Shown: positions 24,129 through 36,519, counted from the first letter of the stretch. The stretch is DNA of 64,000 nt from Carnegiea gigantea (GCA_029747015.1 JAKOGI010001561.1:47501-111500), one strand, 5' to 3'. The notes: generated by a model from the letters alone, not told the origin. Numbers and translations: made by a program.

Positions 24129-25518
24129 GTTGGGTGCTAATTTATCGTATTTTACATGCCTTCATCACCTAATTTTAGCTTGGGTAATAATGTAATCTTT
24201 AGGATTTTTACTTGTTTTATTTACTTTTGTAGGTAATAAGATCAACCAAGCAAATGATGCAAAAAGGAGCTAAGACGGAACAAGAAAAGCAAAAAAATCG
24301 CGAAACAAGATGGACGACAGTCGGGCCGTAACTGCGACCAACAATCGTCGCCACCACTACAGCAAGGTAGTGGCTGGCGATGGCCGATGGTCGCCAGGCT
24401 GACAGTCGTCGGCCCTTACCCTGATGTTCTCGCCCCTTTTCCCCGGCTCGATTTGTATTTAAAGCCCTTCTTCGGGATTTTTTTGGAGGTTTTTGGGAGG
24501 CGATATTTAGAGGAGTTTAGCTAGGTTTTAGCCAATAAAAACCCCAGTAGGGAGATTAGATTAGGGAGATTAGTATTTGCTTGGGTGGATTTTGGATTCA
24601 CGCTTGTGGCTTGCACCTTCATTCAATCAATCATAAGTTTTCTTCTCTTCTCTTTCTCTCTTTTTCATATGTCGTTCTTGTCTATATTTTGTTTGTTTAA
24701 TGCTAGTGTTTGATTTTGTTTAGTCAAATGTTTAGTCTTTATTGTTAATCCATGTTTAATTCGCTTGATTAGATTAGTTTAGTTTCTTTCTCTTCCCTCC
24801 ATAGTTCATGTTATTTGCTTGTTTGTTAGCCTAGGTTTAGTTAGCTTTAAGTGTGTTTTGTGATGATTAGCGATTATTTTGGTTTCCTTTGATTGTAATT
24901 ACCCTCTTGATGGCTAAGTAGTCTTGTATTAGGCCTAACCACACCTAATTTATGCCTCCAATTTAGAGTTTTCTCTCATGCCCACCACATGTTCAATTAA
25001 ATGCTTGAGAGAGCTTTCATTCTTATCTTTGCATGGCTGACTTATGCTGAGAGATGAGGTTAATTAACTAGTGTGGGAGAGAGAATGACCGAGGTTTGGA
25101 CATGAAAATAGTCTCGGTCTTGGTCAAGTCCGTGGGTTGCTAGCCTTGTGGTCTAATTGTGCTAACCCTATAAAAATAGGTGGCTAGACTAAGTAGACTA
25201 GCCCATGACCCTCAAGAGAGGGTTTGGGTATTCTTGCATGGTGCAACCGACCATCTCAATTGTTGGCGTAGGTAAGGTAGGTTATGACTCATCTAAGCTA
25301 CTTAGCTCATTAATTGGTCAAAGCATAATTCCAAGCTCCTTTCTTTTATGTTTGTTAGCTTAGTTTAACCTTCTTTTGATTTTTCACTCGGCCTAGATTG
25401 GATACTTAAGCTAGTCCCGGTACTTAAAACCTGACTCTCAGTGGACGACACCTCAAGTACTCAACAACAAACCTTGCACTTGTGGTTATAAATTTTAAAA
25501 CTCGAATTCTTCCTATCA
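24129..25518 (+). repeat. LTR of the Athila-like element
   Basis: Starts at ttgggtgctaatttatcg and ends just before the primer-binding site. A TATA-like tatttaaag at about 24457-24465 sits upstream of a cattcaatcaatc leader, so the promoter direction is plus. The exact terminal bases are uncertain. Confidence 0.65.
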
Positions 25519-25524
25519 AGTTTT

Positions 25525-25542
25525 TGGCACCGTTGCTGAGGA
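25525..25542 (+). promoter_or_regulatory. Athila-type primer-binding site
   Basis: tggcaccgttgctgagga, close to tggcgccgttgccgggga, the Asp-tRNA-type site typical of Athila/Tat elements. Confidence 0.72.
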
Positions 25543-25697
25543 GATGACACTTTTCAATATTGGGATTTACTTAAGCATTCGAGGTAGGCTTTTAGAAAAT
25601 CCAAAAAAAAATTTTAAAAAATCAAAAATTTGAAAAAAAAATCAAGATGGCTATTTTCCATTTCCCTTAATTTGAATATGAACATTGTTGGCAATAT

Positions 25698-26960
25698 TTG
25701 TTTAGGTTTAATGATTACCGTACTCAATATGTGCATTTCATGTATGCAAAATGGGAAATATGCAATGTCGTGCTGGAGGGGATAACACATGAGACCCGAG
25801 CTATCCTTGAGTCCATGTGTTATGGTGGTATGTGCTCTTTAGATGTTGATGATATGTGGGACTTGTTTAGGTCATTGGCTTGGTATCAATGGCACCACAA
25901 GAATGCTAATGAGCCTTTTGTGTGCCCTTTCCCCATTTCCTATGATTTGCATGCTTATTCCCCTCTTGTGTGCCTTATTGTCAATCTTTGGACCATGATG
26001 CAAATTCTTGTCCCTATTATGATATTTCTGATGAATGTTATGCAAAACTTAATGCCGTAATAGAGACGATGAATGAGCGACATGAGTGTTTTGTTGGTAA
26101 GATGAGGGAGTGTGGCCTATTGCATGGGATTAACCCTAGTACATCTTCTCCTAGACTTAAGGTTAGTCTCTATGATAATTGCGAGTCTTCCCTTCCCTTA
26201 GAGCCTGATTTTGTGGTTGATTCACCTTTGACCGGCCTAGAGGAAGTGATTGATCCTCTTTGACAGCTTTACCATTCATTGTTCCATCCTTATCTAGCAC
26301 ACCTAGAGACACTACTGATGGTGTCTTACTCTTACTTTCTTCTCCCCTTCCTTTAGCTCAGTACACGGGGTTAAAGATGGGTGAGTCTTTTAGGGGTAAT
26401 GCTAGTTGTGTTGAGGATGATTCACTTGATTGGTCGGGCGATATTGAGCCTTCTTTTGAGGAGTATTATATTGATGATGTGAGGGTTAGTGCTGCTCCTA
26501 GCATTGAGCATATTGACCCCATTTGCACCGAGTCACTTAATTTAGTCCCTATTTCGTCTCCCTTCCTTCCCACCATCCCTGTCATTTGCATGCGCTTCGA
26601 GAGTCCCTAGGTGACATTAAAAGGTATAATCCCTCCTTGGATCCTTATTGTGCATACCTAGAGATGTTGCCTAGGAAAGTCATATGGACTACTTTCTTTG
26701 ATCATGCTTTCGATTTTTCTATGACATTTAATAAGTTTAAGCGGGCACTAACTCTATTTGCTACATCCTAACTAGTGTTCTTTTACTTACATCACTTTGA
26801 GATGCATGCAAAGGCACATGACAAGCTCTTACGAGCTTTGACGGCATCCGTGTTGACAATGTAAGTCCTGAATGATAATAAGGAGTGGCTGATGCTCCTC
26901 AGGCCTCCACAGCACCATCCTAGAGAGGCACAATTCGAGTACAATCAGTACCTGCCACGG
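25698..26960 (+). pseudogene. Athila-like gag (frameshifted)
   Basis: Structural gag protein that would form the virus-like particle. 25698-25960 carries THETRAILESMCYGGMCSL. The frame then shifts to CQSLDHDANSCPYYDISDEC (25979 onward), a Cys/His cluster seen in this gag group, followed by NAVIETMNERHE and LLHGINPS. A second shift at about 26260 leads to SSTPRDTTDG, and a third at about 26586 to ESLGDIKRYNPSLDPYCAYL and FDHAFDFSM. This order matches gag-like proteins abundant in dicot genomes. Pol is missing. Confidence 0.72.
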
Positions 26961-28420
26961 TATAATTGTTCTCACTCTTCTCCCTTCTTTTTATTTTCTT
27001 TCTTTTTCTTTTTGTTTAGTTGTGGATATTAGGTTGTATTTTTATTGGTGATCAACCTTGAGATGAAATTTGGGATATTGTGGAGCCAATTGATGGCTAT
27101 AATCACCTTTGTTTGTTTTTGTGCATATTTGTGTTTTGGTGGTGTTATTTGATTTGTACATATTCACTGTTGGTGGTGTTGGTTATGTATATATGTGTGG
27201 GCTTGTTGTGATTGGGCGAGATTATGTCTTTCGAAGAGTATGTTAGCTTGTGTATACGTGTATGGGTTTAACGTTTTTGTGTGTGTTTGTTTTGTTTTAC
27301 GTGTCTTGTGTGTGTGATTTTGTTTTCTTTGTTTTTGTGTGTTTTTGTGGTGGTTGTGACTCCTTGGCTCCCAATGAGTACATTGTGAGATTTATGTGTG
27401 GGCGTGGGAAGTCATATACCCTTTTGTGTATATCTTTTGTGAAAATTTTTCAATTTTTCAACTTTTGTGTAGTTTTTCTTTTTGGCTTTGGGGGACTTTT
27501 GTGCCATTGTGATTGGTTTGTGGTCTTTGATAGTTTAGTTGCTAGCTTGTATATAGGTCGAATATACATAATGGAACACTTGTCTACAATGTGGCCCTCG
27601 GTCTCTCATAATAACCCCATTTCACATGTGCTGTTTTGTACCTGCCTTGTGCGTTTAATCATTGACTTTTGGTGTTAGTTGTTGAAATTTGAGTTTGGGG
27701 GCATTCTACTTGGTTAATTGACCTCCAGTTTTGGCTTCATTATGGAAAAAAAGAGCAAAACAAAAAGTGTAAAAGTAAGCTTAACTCGGTACCTCTATTT
27801 GGGCTTGAATAAGTGCTTTGCACATCCAAATAAAATTCCTAAGTAGGGAAGAAGCCCGAATATGTGCTAATAAGCTAAGAACTACCCACCCGGGGGAAGG
27901 AGTATAAGGAGAAAAGCGAAAAAAATGAAGAAAAGAAAGGAAAAAAAATAAAGAGCAAAACTAAAGGGAGTCATAAGCCAAGTGGAGATGACATTTTGCC
28001 CGGTTTTGGCCTAACATTGAGAGTCAATACACTTTGTACAGAGCACCAAGGTGCACAAATCGCATCATTGGGTTGCATGGGGTGAAAAACGAGAGCCGGA
28101 GTGCATTTATAGCCTATGTGTATCTTGAATGCATGTTTTGCTTGTATATAGCAAGGGAGCTAGGTTGTTAAGGTGAAGAATCGATCTAGATGTGTACATA
28201 TTTTCCCTTTTCCTTGTATGCTTTTGAAACAAAATCCAGAAATACTTCAAAGATTTTGTCAGTATATCTTCTGTAAAAGCTCACAAGACCTCACTCGCCC
28301 ACTTCGGGGAACCAAGGGGTTTAAAGGGCTTGTTGTATACGCTAAATACAACCGTGATTCCTACGATATTGAGTTAGGTTCCTAGGTTAGATTTTCTTTT
28401 ATTTTGTTCGAGGACAAGCA

Positions 28421-29706
28421 TCTACCAAAGAGTTCTTTGATCCCTGTGCATCTTCAATAGAGAAGGAAAACTAGTTAAGCCACAATTCACAGGAGTCGCC
28501 CTTGCGGTTGGATGTTTCATAAATTCTTTTTTGTAAAACTAAGTATTCCTTCGCAATCAATTCGAACAAGAAAAGGTTTTGGGGCTAAAAAGATTAAAAA
28601 TTTTTCAATTTCCTTTATGATCGCAAGGATTTCTTTTTCCATTTATGGGATAGTTGAATTATGCTTTGGTAAAACTTCATTGCAATATTACAAAGGTTTT
28701 TCCCGTCTTTGACTTTGAGTACCACACTCCAGTGCTTATGGCTAACATCTATCTCAAGAATTAAATCATTTCTTTCATTAGGCATATTAAGAACAAGAAG
28801 ATTTTTACACAAACTTTAGAAGTGTTGAACAATCTTTGAATCACTAGGGGTCCATGTCCAACTGACTTCTTTCTTGAGTTTTTGCTGTAGTGGTTTTCTT
28901 AATTTAACTAGATCTTTGATGAAATATGAAGCATAGGTAAGACATCCAAGAAACCTTTCTAACTGCTTCCTATCTTCAATCTTTCACTGAACGTTTTCTA
29001 TGTTTTCTAGAATATGCTTTTGGAGGATGATTTATTCAACTTTTGTCCCTAACCCTAGGAACTCGATTTCCTGTTCAGCATAAATTCATTTGTTCTTACC
29101 AAGGATAACACCATGATCAATGCATCTTTTAGTGGCAGCTAGAACATCATCTTTGCGTTGTTCTATAGTCTTAGACAAGATGAGGATATCATCAATAAAC
29201 TAGGCAGCCGTGATTAAGATCTTTGAAGATGTTATCCATTGTTCTTTTAATATCTAAGGTGTATTTCTCAGATCAAATGACATTACTATCCACTCATATT
29301 GTCTTGTGGGGCACTAAATGTAGTTAAAGGAATGCTTTCTTCATCTATTTTTATCTACCAATATCCGTTCTTGCAATCCATTTTCGAGAACTAAGAAGCT
29401 CCTTGAATTTTATTGAAAAGGACTATTTCACTAGGAATATGATAACCATCAAAAACAGTATTATCATTAAGTTTTTCATAATTGATTACCATTCTTTCTT
29501 TTCTTCTTTTCTCCTTAGCATGATTTCTTGCCATAAAAGCGGGATTGGTCTGAGGACTCGTATTATCCCTAATTAATCCTTTTTCCAGAAGTTCTTTGAT
29601 TTGTCTATCAAATTTTTGGATATCTAGGTGTACATACACCATTTTTTTGATTTGAATAGTAGTGTTGGGATTTAATAAAGTAATCTTTGCAAATGTCTTA
29701 TCTTTA
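28421..29706 (-). pseudogene. EPRV-D reverse transcriptase / RNase H (broken)
   Basis: The longest open piece (29706-29391) gives the RT N-terminus: FDRQIKELLEKGLIR, PAFMARNHAKEK and MVINYEKLNDNTVFDGYHIP. The active site near 29190 has lost one codon (the aromatic residue before the double aspartate) and is frameshifted. The rest, to 28427, matches copy C 32300-31715 with many stops. The apparent start of the open frame (29759-29707) belongs to copy C's terminal sequence and is not viral RT. Confidence 0.8.
29697..29706. repeat. 10 bp direct repeat flanking EPRV-C, left
   Basis: cttatcttta, exactly repeated at 36805-36814. In the uninterrupted viral sequence (copy C itself, about 32985-32996) this motif occurs once, so the second copy arose with the insertion. 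Confidence 0.85.
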
Positions 29707-29905
29707 GAAAAATTTACTTTTTGGCACACTGAGGTTTGGTATAATGATTTTCGTAACATAAGATAAATATTTTTGGGACTATGTAGGTTTAAGTAATTAT
29801 TTTTTACACTATAACTATTTGGATTTTAATACTTTTGGGAGACAAGTATTTATATTTATGACCCTTAGCTTTCTAAAATTACAAATTGGCCCCAAACATA
29901 CAAAT
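29707..29905 (-). repeat. EPRV-C terminal inverted repeat, left arm
   Basis: The first about 53 bp (gaaaaatttactttttggc...) align with the reverse complement of 36804-36752 with few gaps. Weaker similarity continues inward (ataaatatttttggg, gacccttagctttct against its counterpart gaccctaagtttctc). In circular viral DNA the two arms would be adjacent and form one large hairpin in the leader. Confidence 0.75.
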
Positions 29906-30448
29906 ATGATTATCTTTAGTGTTTTTTCTTCTTATAATGACTTTACTTGGTACTAGCCATCACAATCTCCTATTTATACCATAAATATTATATTTTCTAT
30001 GAGTAGAGGCCCACCATGCTTAGTAAAATAATTGAAGCGTGATTAGAGAGTTTCGACTATTACCTAAACTTAGCCCTGGTGTTCCTCTAACTTTCAGTTT
30101 ATAAAGATTGCTAATCTCAACCACACCTTCCTTACATCAGGCACAACACAGATCCATTTCGTTTCCTACCTCAGACCGTAGTCACTAATCAAGTTTTCAA
30201 TCTTTTTAAGGATAGTGGAACTATAATCAAGAAATTATAGTATTTAAGACATAAGATTCGATTGAATAGCATTCCCTATTGAGAAACTTCTTTTATTGAA
30301 AGCTTAAAAGTAGAAATATTGATTTAAAGAGGGACTTAAACTGCTAAGATCATCAGAGATGCTTGCTCTTAGAGAAATGGAGAATCTCAACTTCTCTTTT
30401 GCTCAAGTATACGCACATGACTATACCCCTTCTCAGCACTTAGCCTCT

Positions 30449-30457
30449 CCTTTTATA
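30449..30457 (-). promoter_or_regulatory. EPRV-C TATA box
   Basis: Minus strand TATAAAAGG between the end of the last coding region (30615) and the leader. This is the expected place for the pregenomic RNA promoter. Copies A and D have mutated forms. Confidence 0.7.
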
Positions 30458-30614
30458 GAAGGGATGGGAGTACATAGGATGCTCTAAAGACTGCAGCACA
30501 TACTGACAATTTTCACATGGCTATAGTAGACTCCTCATTTTATTGGCCTGACACTTGTCAAAATAGTACAATAATGGGATAACAACTTTTCAATCTCTTT
30601 TATCACTAACAAGA

Positions 30615-31640
30615 CTAGTCACCCATATTGAGATTCCGCATTCCTTCATTTCTAATAATATCGTCCAGACCATCATTATCTGGATAATCATCAAAATCTT
30701 CATCAAATTGAAGATGCTTTGGATACTGTTTCTCGAATAATTCAAGAAGATGTTTCTTTCCTTTTTCTGATAAGAATTTTCTAGCTCTAACATCAAATAG
30801 ATAATCAAAGACATCTTCTAAAGTCATTCCCTCCACCTTCACATGTTCGCTAACCTTATTATGATAAGTGAAAGTAGTGCTCCCGAAATGCATTATGATT
30901 TTTTCTCATTCAATTAATGCCCAACTTTGATGATAAATGTTGTAAAAACTAATGACTCTTGTTAAAGTAGGACCGATAACTAATTCTTATCGTTTTGAAA
31001 ACCATTCTTGTCATTGATCATTGGGATCGTCGAAATCAACCATTTGAACAAGATAATAAGCTGTTCTGGCTTTACCATTTTCATACTCAATTCGTGCACA
31101 ATGTACCTTCACATATAGGCATCTATTATATAGAATTTTTGTTGGACCATCAGGAGATGTAAAAATCCAATAGATCCTTCTGAGCATATATTGTTGAAAT
31201 TTAGTTAGTCTTGAGAAAAATGGGTACTTTGGATATGAGAATTCCATAAAGTAAACTACCATCCCGTATTCCCATGCTTTAATGGCGGGTCATTTAGAGA
31301 GATTGAATTTGCTAGAAAACTAACACCACAAACTCCAGATTTATCGGGAAAGTATATTGTAGTACTCCATGATTCCCAAATATCATAGGAATAATTATGA
31401 TAATAGTAGATGCAGGATGCATGTCACTCCTTGTACCATTTTTCTTGAACATGAGAAATTATTTTTTTCTTAGATATTATAAGGACGCCTTACGTAATTA
31501 ACTTGTAACTCTAAAAGGCTAAATCTTTGGACTATTAGGTAGGCAGAAGATAGCATATCAAAATGTGATCTACTTTTTTTATGGAATTCCAAATGGTCTA
31601 TAACGACTTTACTAGATGGAGAAACCCGTTCTAGTAGTAA
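30615..31640 (-). pseudogene. EPRV-C unassigned C-terminal region
   Basis: About 340 codons after RNase H, in pieces. 31430-31270 contains YSYDIWESWSTTIYFPDKSG, 31262-31011 contains FTSPDGPTKILYNRCLYVKV and YLVQMVDFDDPND, and 30893-30615 contains VFDYLFDVRARKFLSEKGK followed by an acidic stretch. The same patches occur in copy A, so this was a real protein. I do not recognise the family. It may be the C-terminal part of the polyprotein or a separate late ORF; a transactivator-like role is only a positional guess. Confidence 0.6.
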
Positions 31641-31652
31641 TGACATTTCATA

Positions 31653-33060
31653 TTAGATATCCCCCTTTTCGATAGAAGTTCTGCTCTGATGATTACCATT
31701 GGGGACTTCTCGAGTTAAACTATCTGTCAGAGAGTTCTTTAATCCCTGTATATGCTCAATAGAGAATTCCAACGTAGGAGTCACTCTTGCCGTTGCATAT
31801 TTGATAAATTCTTTTTCACAAAACCAAGTATTCCTTTGCAATCAATTTGAATAAGGAAAGGTTTGGGGCTAAAAAAGATTAAGACTTTTTCAATTCCCCT
31901 TATGACTACAAGAATTTATTTTTCCATTTTGGGATAGTTGCATTCTACTTGATTAAAATTTCTACTGCAATATTTGCAGAGTTTTTCTCCTTATTTGATT
32001 TTGAGTACTACGCTCCAGTGCTCATTGCTGGCATCTGTCTTAAGAATTAAATCATCTCCTTCATTAGGCAAATTAAGAACAAGAATATTTTTGCATATCT
32101 TTTTGAAGTTTTGGATAATCTTTGAATCACTAGGGGCCCATGTCTAACTTACTTCTTTCTTGAGTTTCTACTGCAATGGCTTTCTTAATTTTGCTAGATC
32201 TTTAATGAAGTCTGAAGCATAGGTGAGGCGTCCAAGAAACATTTCTAACTGCTTCATATCTTCAATCTTTTTAGGAGAATTTTCTATTTTTTTTTAGAAT
32301 ATACTTTTGTAAAATGATTTGTCCAACTTTTATCTCTAGACCTAAGAACTCAATCTCTTTTTTAGCATAAATGAACTTGTTCTTACCAAGTATAATACCA
32401 TGAGCGATGCATCTTTGGATAACAGCTGAGACATCATCTTTGTGTTGTTCTATGGTCTTAAAAAAGACAAGGATATCATCAACGTAAACTAAATAATAGT
32501 GATTAAGATCTTTGAAGATATTATCCAATGTTCTTTAGAATATTTAAGGTGTATTTTTTAGACTAATGACATTACCATCCATTCATAATGTCCTTGTGGG
32601 GCACTAAAAGTAATTAAAGGAATACTTTCTTCATCCATTTTAATTTGCCAATATCCACTTTTGCAATCTATTTTGGAGAACCAGGAGGCTCTTTGAATTC
32701 TGTTGAAAATGACTATTTTTGTTAAAAATATATTAACCATCAAAGACAGTATTATCATTAAGCTTTTTGTAATTGATTACCATTCTTACTTTTCCTCTTT
32801 TTTCTTCATCACGATTTCTTACCATTAAAGCGGAATTGGTGTGAAGACCCTTATTGTTCCTGATTAATCCTTTATCCAGAAGTTCTTTTATTTGTTTATC
32901 AAATTCTTGGATATGCTGGTGTATATACACCATTTGTTTGACCCAAATAATAGCATTGGGATTTAACAAAGTAATTTTTGTAAATGTCTTATCTTTATCC
33001 CAAATTTTAGTGGATTATCATAGTAGAGTTCATTGCATAATTACTCTTGTTGTTCAGTAA
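31653..33060 (-). pseudogene. EPRV-C reverse transcriptase and RNase H (broken)
   Basis: Replicase that converts pregenomic RNA to DNA. 32969-32733: EFDKQIKELLDKGLIR and MVINYKKLNDNTVFDG. 32758-32558: WFSKIDCKSGYWQIKMDEES, the first catalytic aspartate block, and SAPQGHYEW. 32528-32271: LVYVDDILVFFKT, the YVDD active site (32486-32475), then EFLGLEI. 31841-31653: the end of RNase H, FSIEHIQGLKNSLTDSLTRE, with the closing aspartate. Stops between the pieces and a frameshift between the second and third show decay, but each active-site block is legible. Confidence 0.88.
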
Positions 33061-33265
33061 TCTGTTCTTTAATAGATTACTTAAGTAATGAGCTTGTCAG
33101 TGCTATCTCATGTTGTGCAGGCATTATCTTCTCACCACGTTGGCTGCATGTAAACTTAATTTTCTGATGTGTGTAAGCCTTACTTAATTTTTCAGTAGGA
33201 ACTGAGTGATCATTAATTGTGAATATGATTTGATTTATGGTCTGTGTGTATGAAGATTATAGTTC

Positions 33266-33673
33266 CTAAAAATTATTTTCAATAGTCATATCATGAGAGG
33301 GTTGATCAGTAGCCCGTATAACTAGTACTCCTCCTACTTCTATAGATAACCCTTTTATTGCCTTATTATGGCTCATAATATTATTATCAGCTATCCTTAC
33401 TTGTAAAGAATTCTTGGCTTTTTTCCACATAAATTCTGGAAATAATGCTCTTTTTCTAAAACATACAGAACAACCACTATCTATCCAGGCACATAATTCA
33501 TATTTATTATATCCCTCTAAACATACATTCATTGAGATGTAGATGCCATCAGGATTTGTATTGGTAACTTCATAGTATATTTCCATAGTCATGTTTTTAA
33601 CTAATTCATCTTCATAGATTGGTTTACTAATAGTTCTAGTTTTGTATCCAATGCCTTTTCTATCTAGACTCAT
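33266..33673 (-). pseudogene. EPRV-C aspartic protease and upstream linker
   Basis: 135 open codons. The first part (SLDRKGIGYKTRTISKPIYE) is a linker also present in copy B. Then WIDSGCSVCFRKRALFPEF gives the D-S-G active site of a pepsin-type viral protease, followed by FMWKKAKNSLQVRI. It precedes RT directly, as in caulimovirid polyproteins. Confidence 0.85.
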
Positions 33674-33679
33674 ACTTCA

Positions 33680-34448
33680 GTCCACACTATGTCTTATGGA
33701 GTCAAAGCTCATTCTACTCATTTCGCTGGTCATACTAATTGTATCTTCTTCCTTTAGTTCTTGTTTAGTTAATGAACATCCCCCTCTCCATTCTGATCTT
33801 GTACTCATGCTTCTAAATAATTGGAGTTTTATGATAATTTTACCATTTTTATCAATTTTTATTACATCTTTCTTATTGATTTTTGTAGGATTAGCAAAGT
33901 TAGATATCCATGAATGTTCAATCTTTGTCTCTTATAAATTGGATTTAATCCTATGGATCTTTTGCATAGGGGTAGAACTTTCAAATTTTCTGCCTCCGTC
34001 ATTGTTACCTTATCTTTTAGATCTACTGTATTATCTAATTTTTAGATAATGTTTCAAAATATCCTCAATGGATATCCTCCTTTTTTCATGTCCATCCCAA
34101 CTATTTTTATCTTAAGAAATAAGAAGTTTTTAACAAATTCATCTTTTGGACTCATATAATATCCAGGTCGACAATTGAACTCTATCGATCCATTACATAA
34201 ATTAGTCTTAATCCCTGTGATAATTTGATTATTAAATTTGGTATGTCTAATATCACAGAGTAAGGCAAAAATATCAATATCTTTGTCATAATATTGTAAT
34301 GGGGTAATTTGAACTTGGACATGTCCAACATGGATAGACATGTATTTTCTATTTTTGTTATGCTTAAGGATATTTTTTCAATTAATGAGATTAAATTCAC
34401 CCACATCATAATCACAATTTTTTATTTCTAAATCTCCTTCCATCATTT
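33680..34448 (-). pseudogene. EPRV-C movement protein
   Basis: Caulimovirid cell-to-cell movement protein of the 30K superfamily, which modifies plasmodesmata. The core is open at 34341-34054: SIHVGHVQVQITPL, then ALLCDIRHTKF, then TNLCNGSIEFNCRPGYY, the signature run of this family. The ATG at about 34448 is followed by an in-frame stop near 34380. Downstream, a Ser/Arg-rich tail leads into the protease frame. The same pieces occur in copy B (38260-37460). Confidence 0.82.
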
Positions 34449-34749
34449 CTCATACATACTTACTCTCCAATTAAAATATAAATTTTTTGTATATCATGTA
34501 TTTTTGAATTATGGGAAGGACCCAATCTTCTTTGACTTCTTCGTTATCATTATCTACAACAAACTCTCATTCTTGAAGATCACCAAGATGAATCGGGCTA
34601 CTTTTCATCGTATGATTGGTTTCTTCGTAATCACTTTCTTTATATTCATTGTCCAGTATAATTTGAATAGTTCCTTTGTTATTATTTTTGGGCTAGGTCT
34701 AATGCCTCTTCTTCACTTAGCTCAAAGTAAGCTAGGCTTCCTAGAGTTT

Positions 34750-35970
34750 CAATCAGCTTATTGTTCTTCCTATTTTTTCATTCATTAGTACAATGTCCTA
34801 CTTCTCCGCCTGCCCAACATTTGCAGTTGTTTTTTCCTGCAGGATAATAAGGTGCTTTCCCAAAAATTTTCATTTTTTAGGGCTTGGTTTATTATAATAT
34901 TTTTCTATATTTTTCTCCTCTTTGTTTATTAAAGCTCTTTTTCGTATAAAATTTTCTCTTTCTTCTCCTTTTAGGTTCCTTTCCCCATTAGTGAGGAGAA
35001 TCCCAACAAGTTAGAAACTGCTGCTTGATTTTCTTTTGCTTTTGGACATCAAGGCATTGACCATTAACCCATTTTCTTAAGTAAGAGATTCTTGAACCAA
35101 GGGTATCAATGACATGTGCTTTCTTAAACCATGCGATGTATTTTTCATTAATTATGGAATTTATTGGATATGGTAATCTGTCATAGAACATACTGAGATT
35201 CGTTTCATTATGCCCAATTTTATAATAATATTGACTAAATTCAGCAATATAATACTCCAGATACCTCATATCTCATAATTCAATATTGTTAATCTTTCTT
35301 TTCTATTCTCTAGCTTTTTCTTCAGAATTAAGTTTAGCTCTGATGAGGTTAGTTTCGATCTTCTTACACAGATTTTTGAACATTGCCGTTAGTCTATCCA
35401 TCATTCTTAATACATTTTTACTGTCTTCAATTAGCTACAGTGCCAGAAAAACTATGTTCTATATAGTTTAGCAAATTTACAGCAGTCCATGTAGTATTTA
35501 GATTTAAGATACTATTCATGTCTCTTTTCTAATCCTCAAATGTTTCTTCCCTATTACGAGTGCCATCAATGTTAAGGATATATTTGGTTTGATTAATTAG
35601 GGTAAGGCCAAATTTTTCATAAGTTGTAGTTTTTCTTGAGATAAACCCAAACGACAAGTTAGTTGGACATCCTGTTAAAACGTACCCAGGCCTCATAAAA
35701 TAGGTATTTTTTCTAGAAGGTTCGCTGAATCCCTCAGGTTTAAGGACTATATTGTTAATTAGATTAGATTCAATTTCATATGGGTTAAGCTCTTCTCCAA
35801 TCTCATTAATCCCATCGTCAAATTACCATTTTACTGTGGTTTTTATCCAGTTTCCTTCTAACTTCTTCTAAAGGCACCGAATTAAGATCTTTTAGCTTAA
35901 GTAAGTTCATTTTGCTGGTATATTTCTTTTTCCAGTTAGACATTATTTGTCTCTTCATTATTATCAGATA
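34750..35970 (-). pseudogene. EPRV-C capsid protein with zinc knuckle
   Basis: The open piece 35269-34988 contains YYKIGHNETNLSMFYDRLPY and WFKKAHVIDTLGSRISYLRK, the conserved core of caulimovirid capsid proteins. Near 34826-34790 a degenerate zinc knuckle CKCWAGGEVGHC is followed at once by a stop. The knuckle normally has C-x-C-W-x-C...H....C for RNA binding; here one cysteine is replaced. The protein would coat the viral DNA. It lies before the movement protein. Confidence 0.8.
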
Positions 35971-36237
35971 ATACCTCCTATTTACCGACTATTGTGCCCA
36001 TGATTTTGTTTAATTCTTTCGGATTTTGTTCTTTTTCAAACATACTTTGTAGTTCTTCAAGAGTATACTGCTTATACTCCATCCTCTTCTCCTTTTTCTG
36101 CCTTTTCAGTCGATTGTTTCACATGATTTTTCTCCTACTTCTTTTTAAATTTTTATATCATGCACAGGAAATGGATTTTTATTTTTGAGGTTTTGGAATG
36201 GGTATTTATGCTGAAATGGAATACTAATCCTTAAAGT

Positions 36238-36462
36238 TCAGTTTCCACTATATATGATTTCGTTAACTAAAGAAAGATGGATTACAGATAATTTCTTTTT
36301 AATCTCCTTAACTTTAGTCTTAATCTTAGCTAATTTGGCTTTTAATTCTAAAACTATATCAGTGATATAGTTTAATTGCGGTGCTATTGAAGTGGTTTCT
36401 TCTGGAGAGTGCACAATATATGAATAATTAGGAGCAGGGCAAGTAGGTAATGATTCAAGCAT
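36238..36462 (-). CDS. EPRV-C small coiled-coil ORF
   Basis: A 74-codon intact open frame directly after the primer-binding site. The first half is Pro/Tyr-rich (LPTCPAPNYSYIVHSPEE). The second half, YITDIVLELKAKLAKIKTKV, has hydrophobic residues at heptad spacing, so it is a predicted coiled coil. Position and shape recall the small virion-associated proteins of caulimovirids, which form coiled-coil oligomers, but I cannot show homology. Copies B and F carry the same ORF with stops. Confidence 0.6.
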   Translation of the reverse strand: MLESLPTCPAPNYSYIVHSPEETTSIAPQLNYITDIVLELKAKLAKIKTKVKEIKKKLSVIHLSLVNEIIYSGN

Positions 36463-36519
36463 TAAACACAGTTAATTAGCTTAATTAATTATTACTTACT
36501 TTAATTAGTTTTAGTCATG

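Larger units (their letters stand above)
24129..28420 (+). mobile_element. Athila-like LTR retrotransposon, gag-only, lacking 3' LTR
   Basis: Plus-strand element of about 4.3 kb: one LTR (24129-about 25518), an Asp-tRNA-type primer-binding site, a decayed gag, then non-coding sequence with a purine-rich tttgagtttggggg at about 27688-27701. It ends at gttcgaggacaagca, a phrase that in related elements precedes the polypurine tract. No pol domain and no second LTR are visible. The viral copy D reads on at both sides. Confidence 0.75.

Noticed and set aside
27250..27678. 142-codon Phe/Cys/Val-rich plus-strand frame
   Set aside because: It translates a T- and G-rich non-coding tail of the Athila-like element. 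No gag or pol motifs.
29391..29759. Continuous 122-codon frame starting at 29759 as a single viral gene start
   Set aside because: The first 17 or so codons lie in EPRV-C's terminus and the rest in copy D's RT. It is an artefact of the nested junction.
33642..34049. Plus-strand 135-codon frame
   Set aside because: It lies opposite the movement-protein tail and linker of EPRV-C. Its hydrophobic composition mirrors the minus-strand coding sequence.
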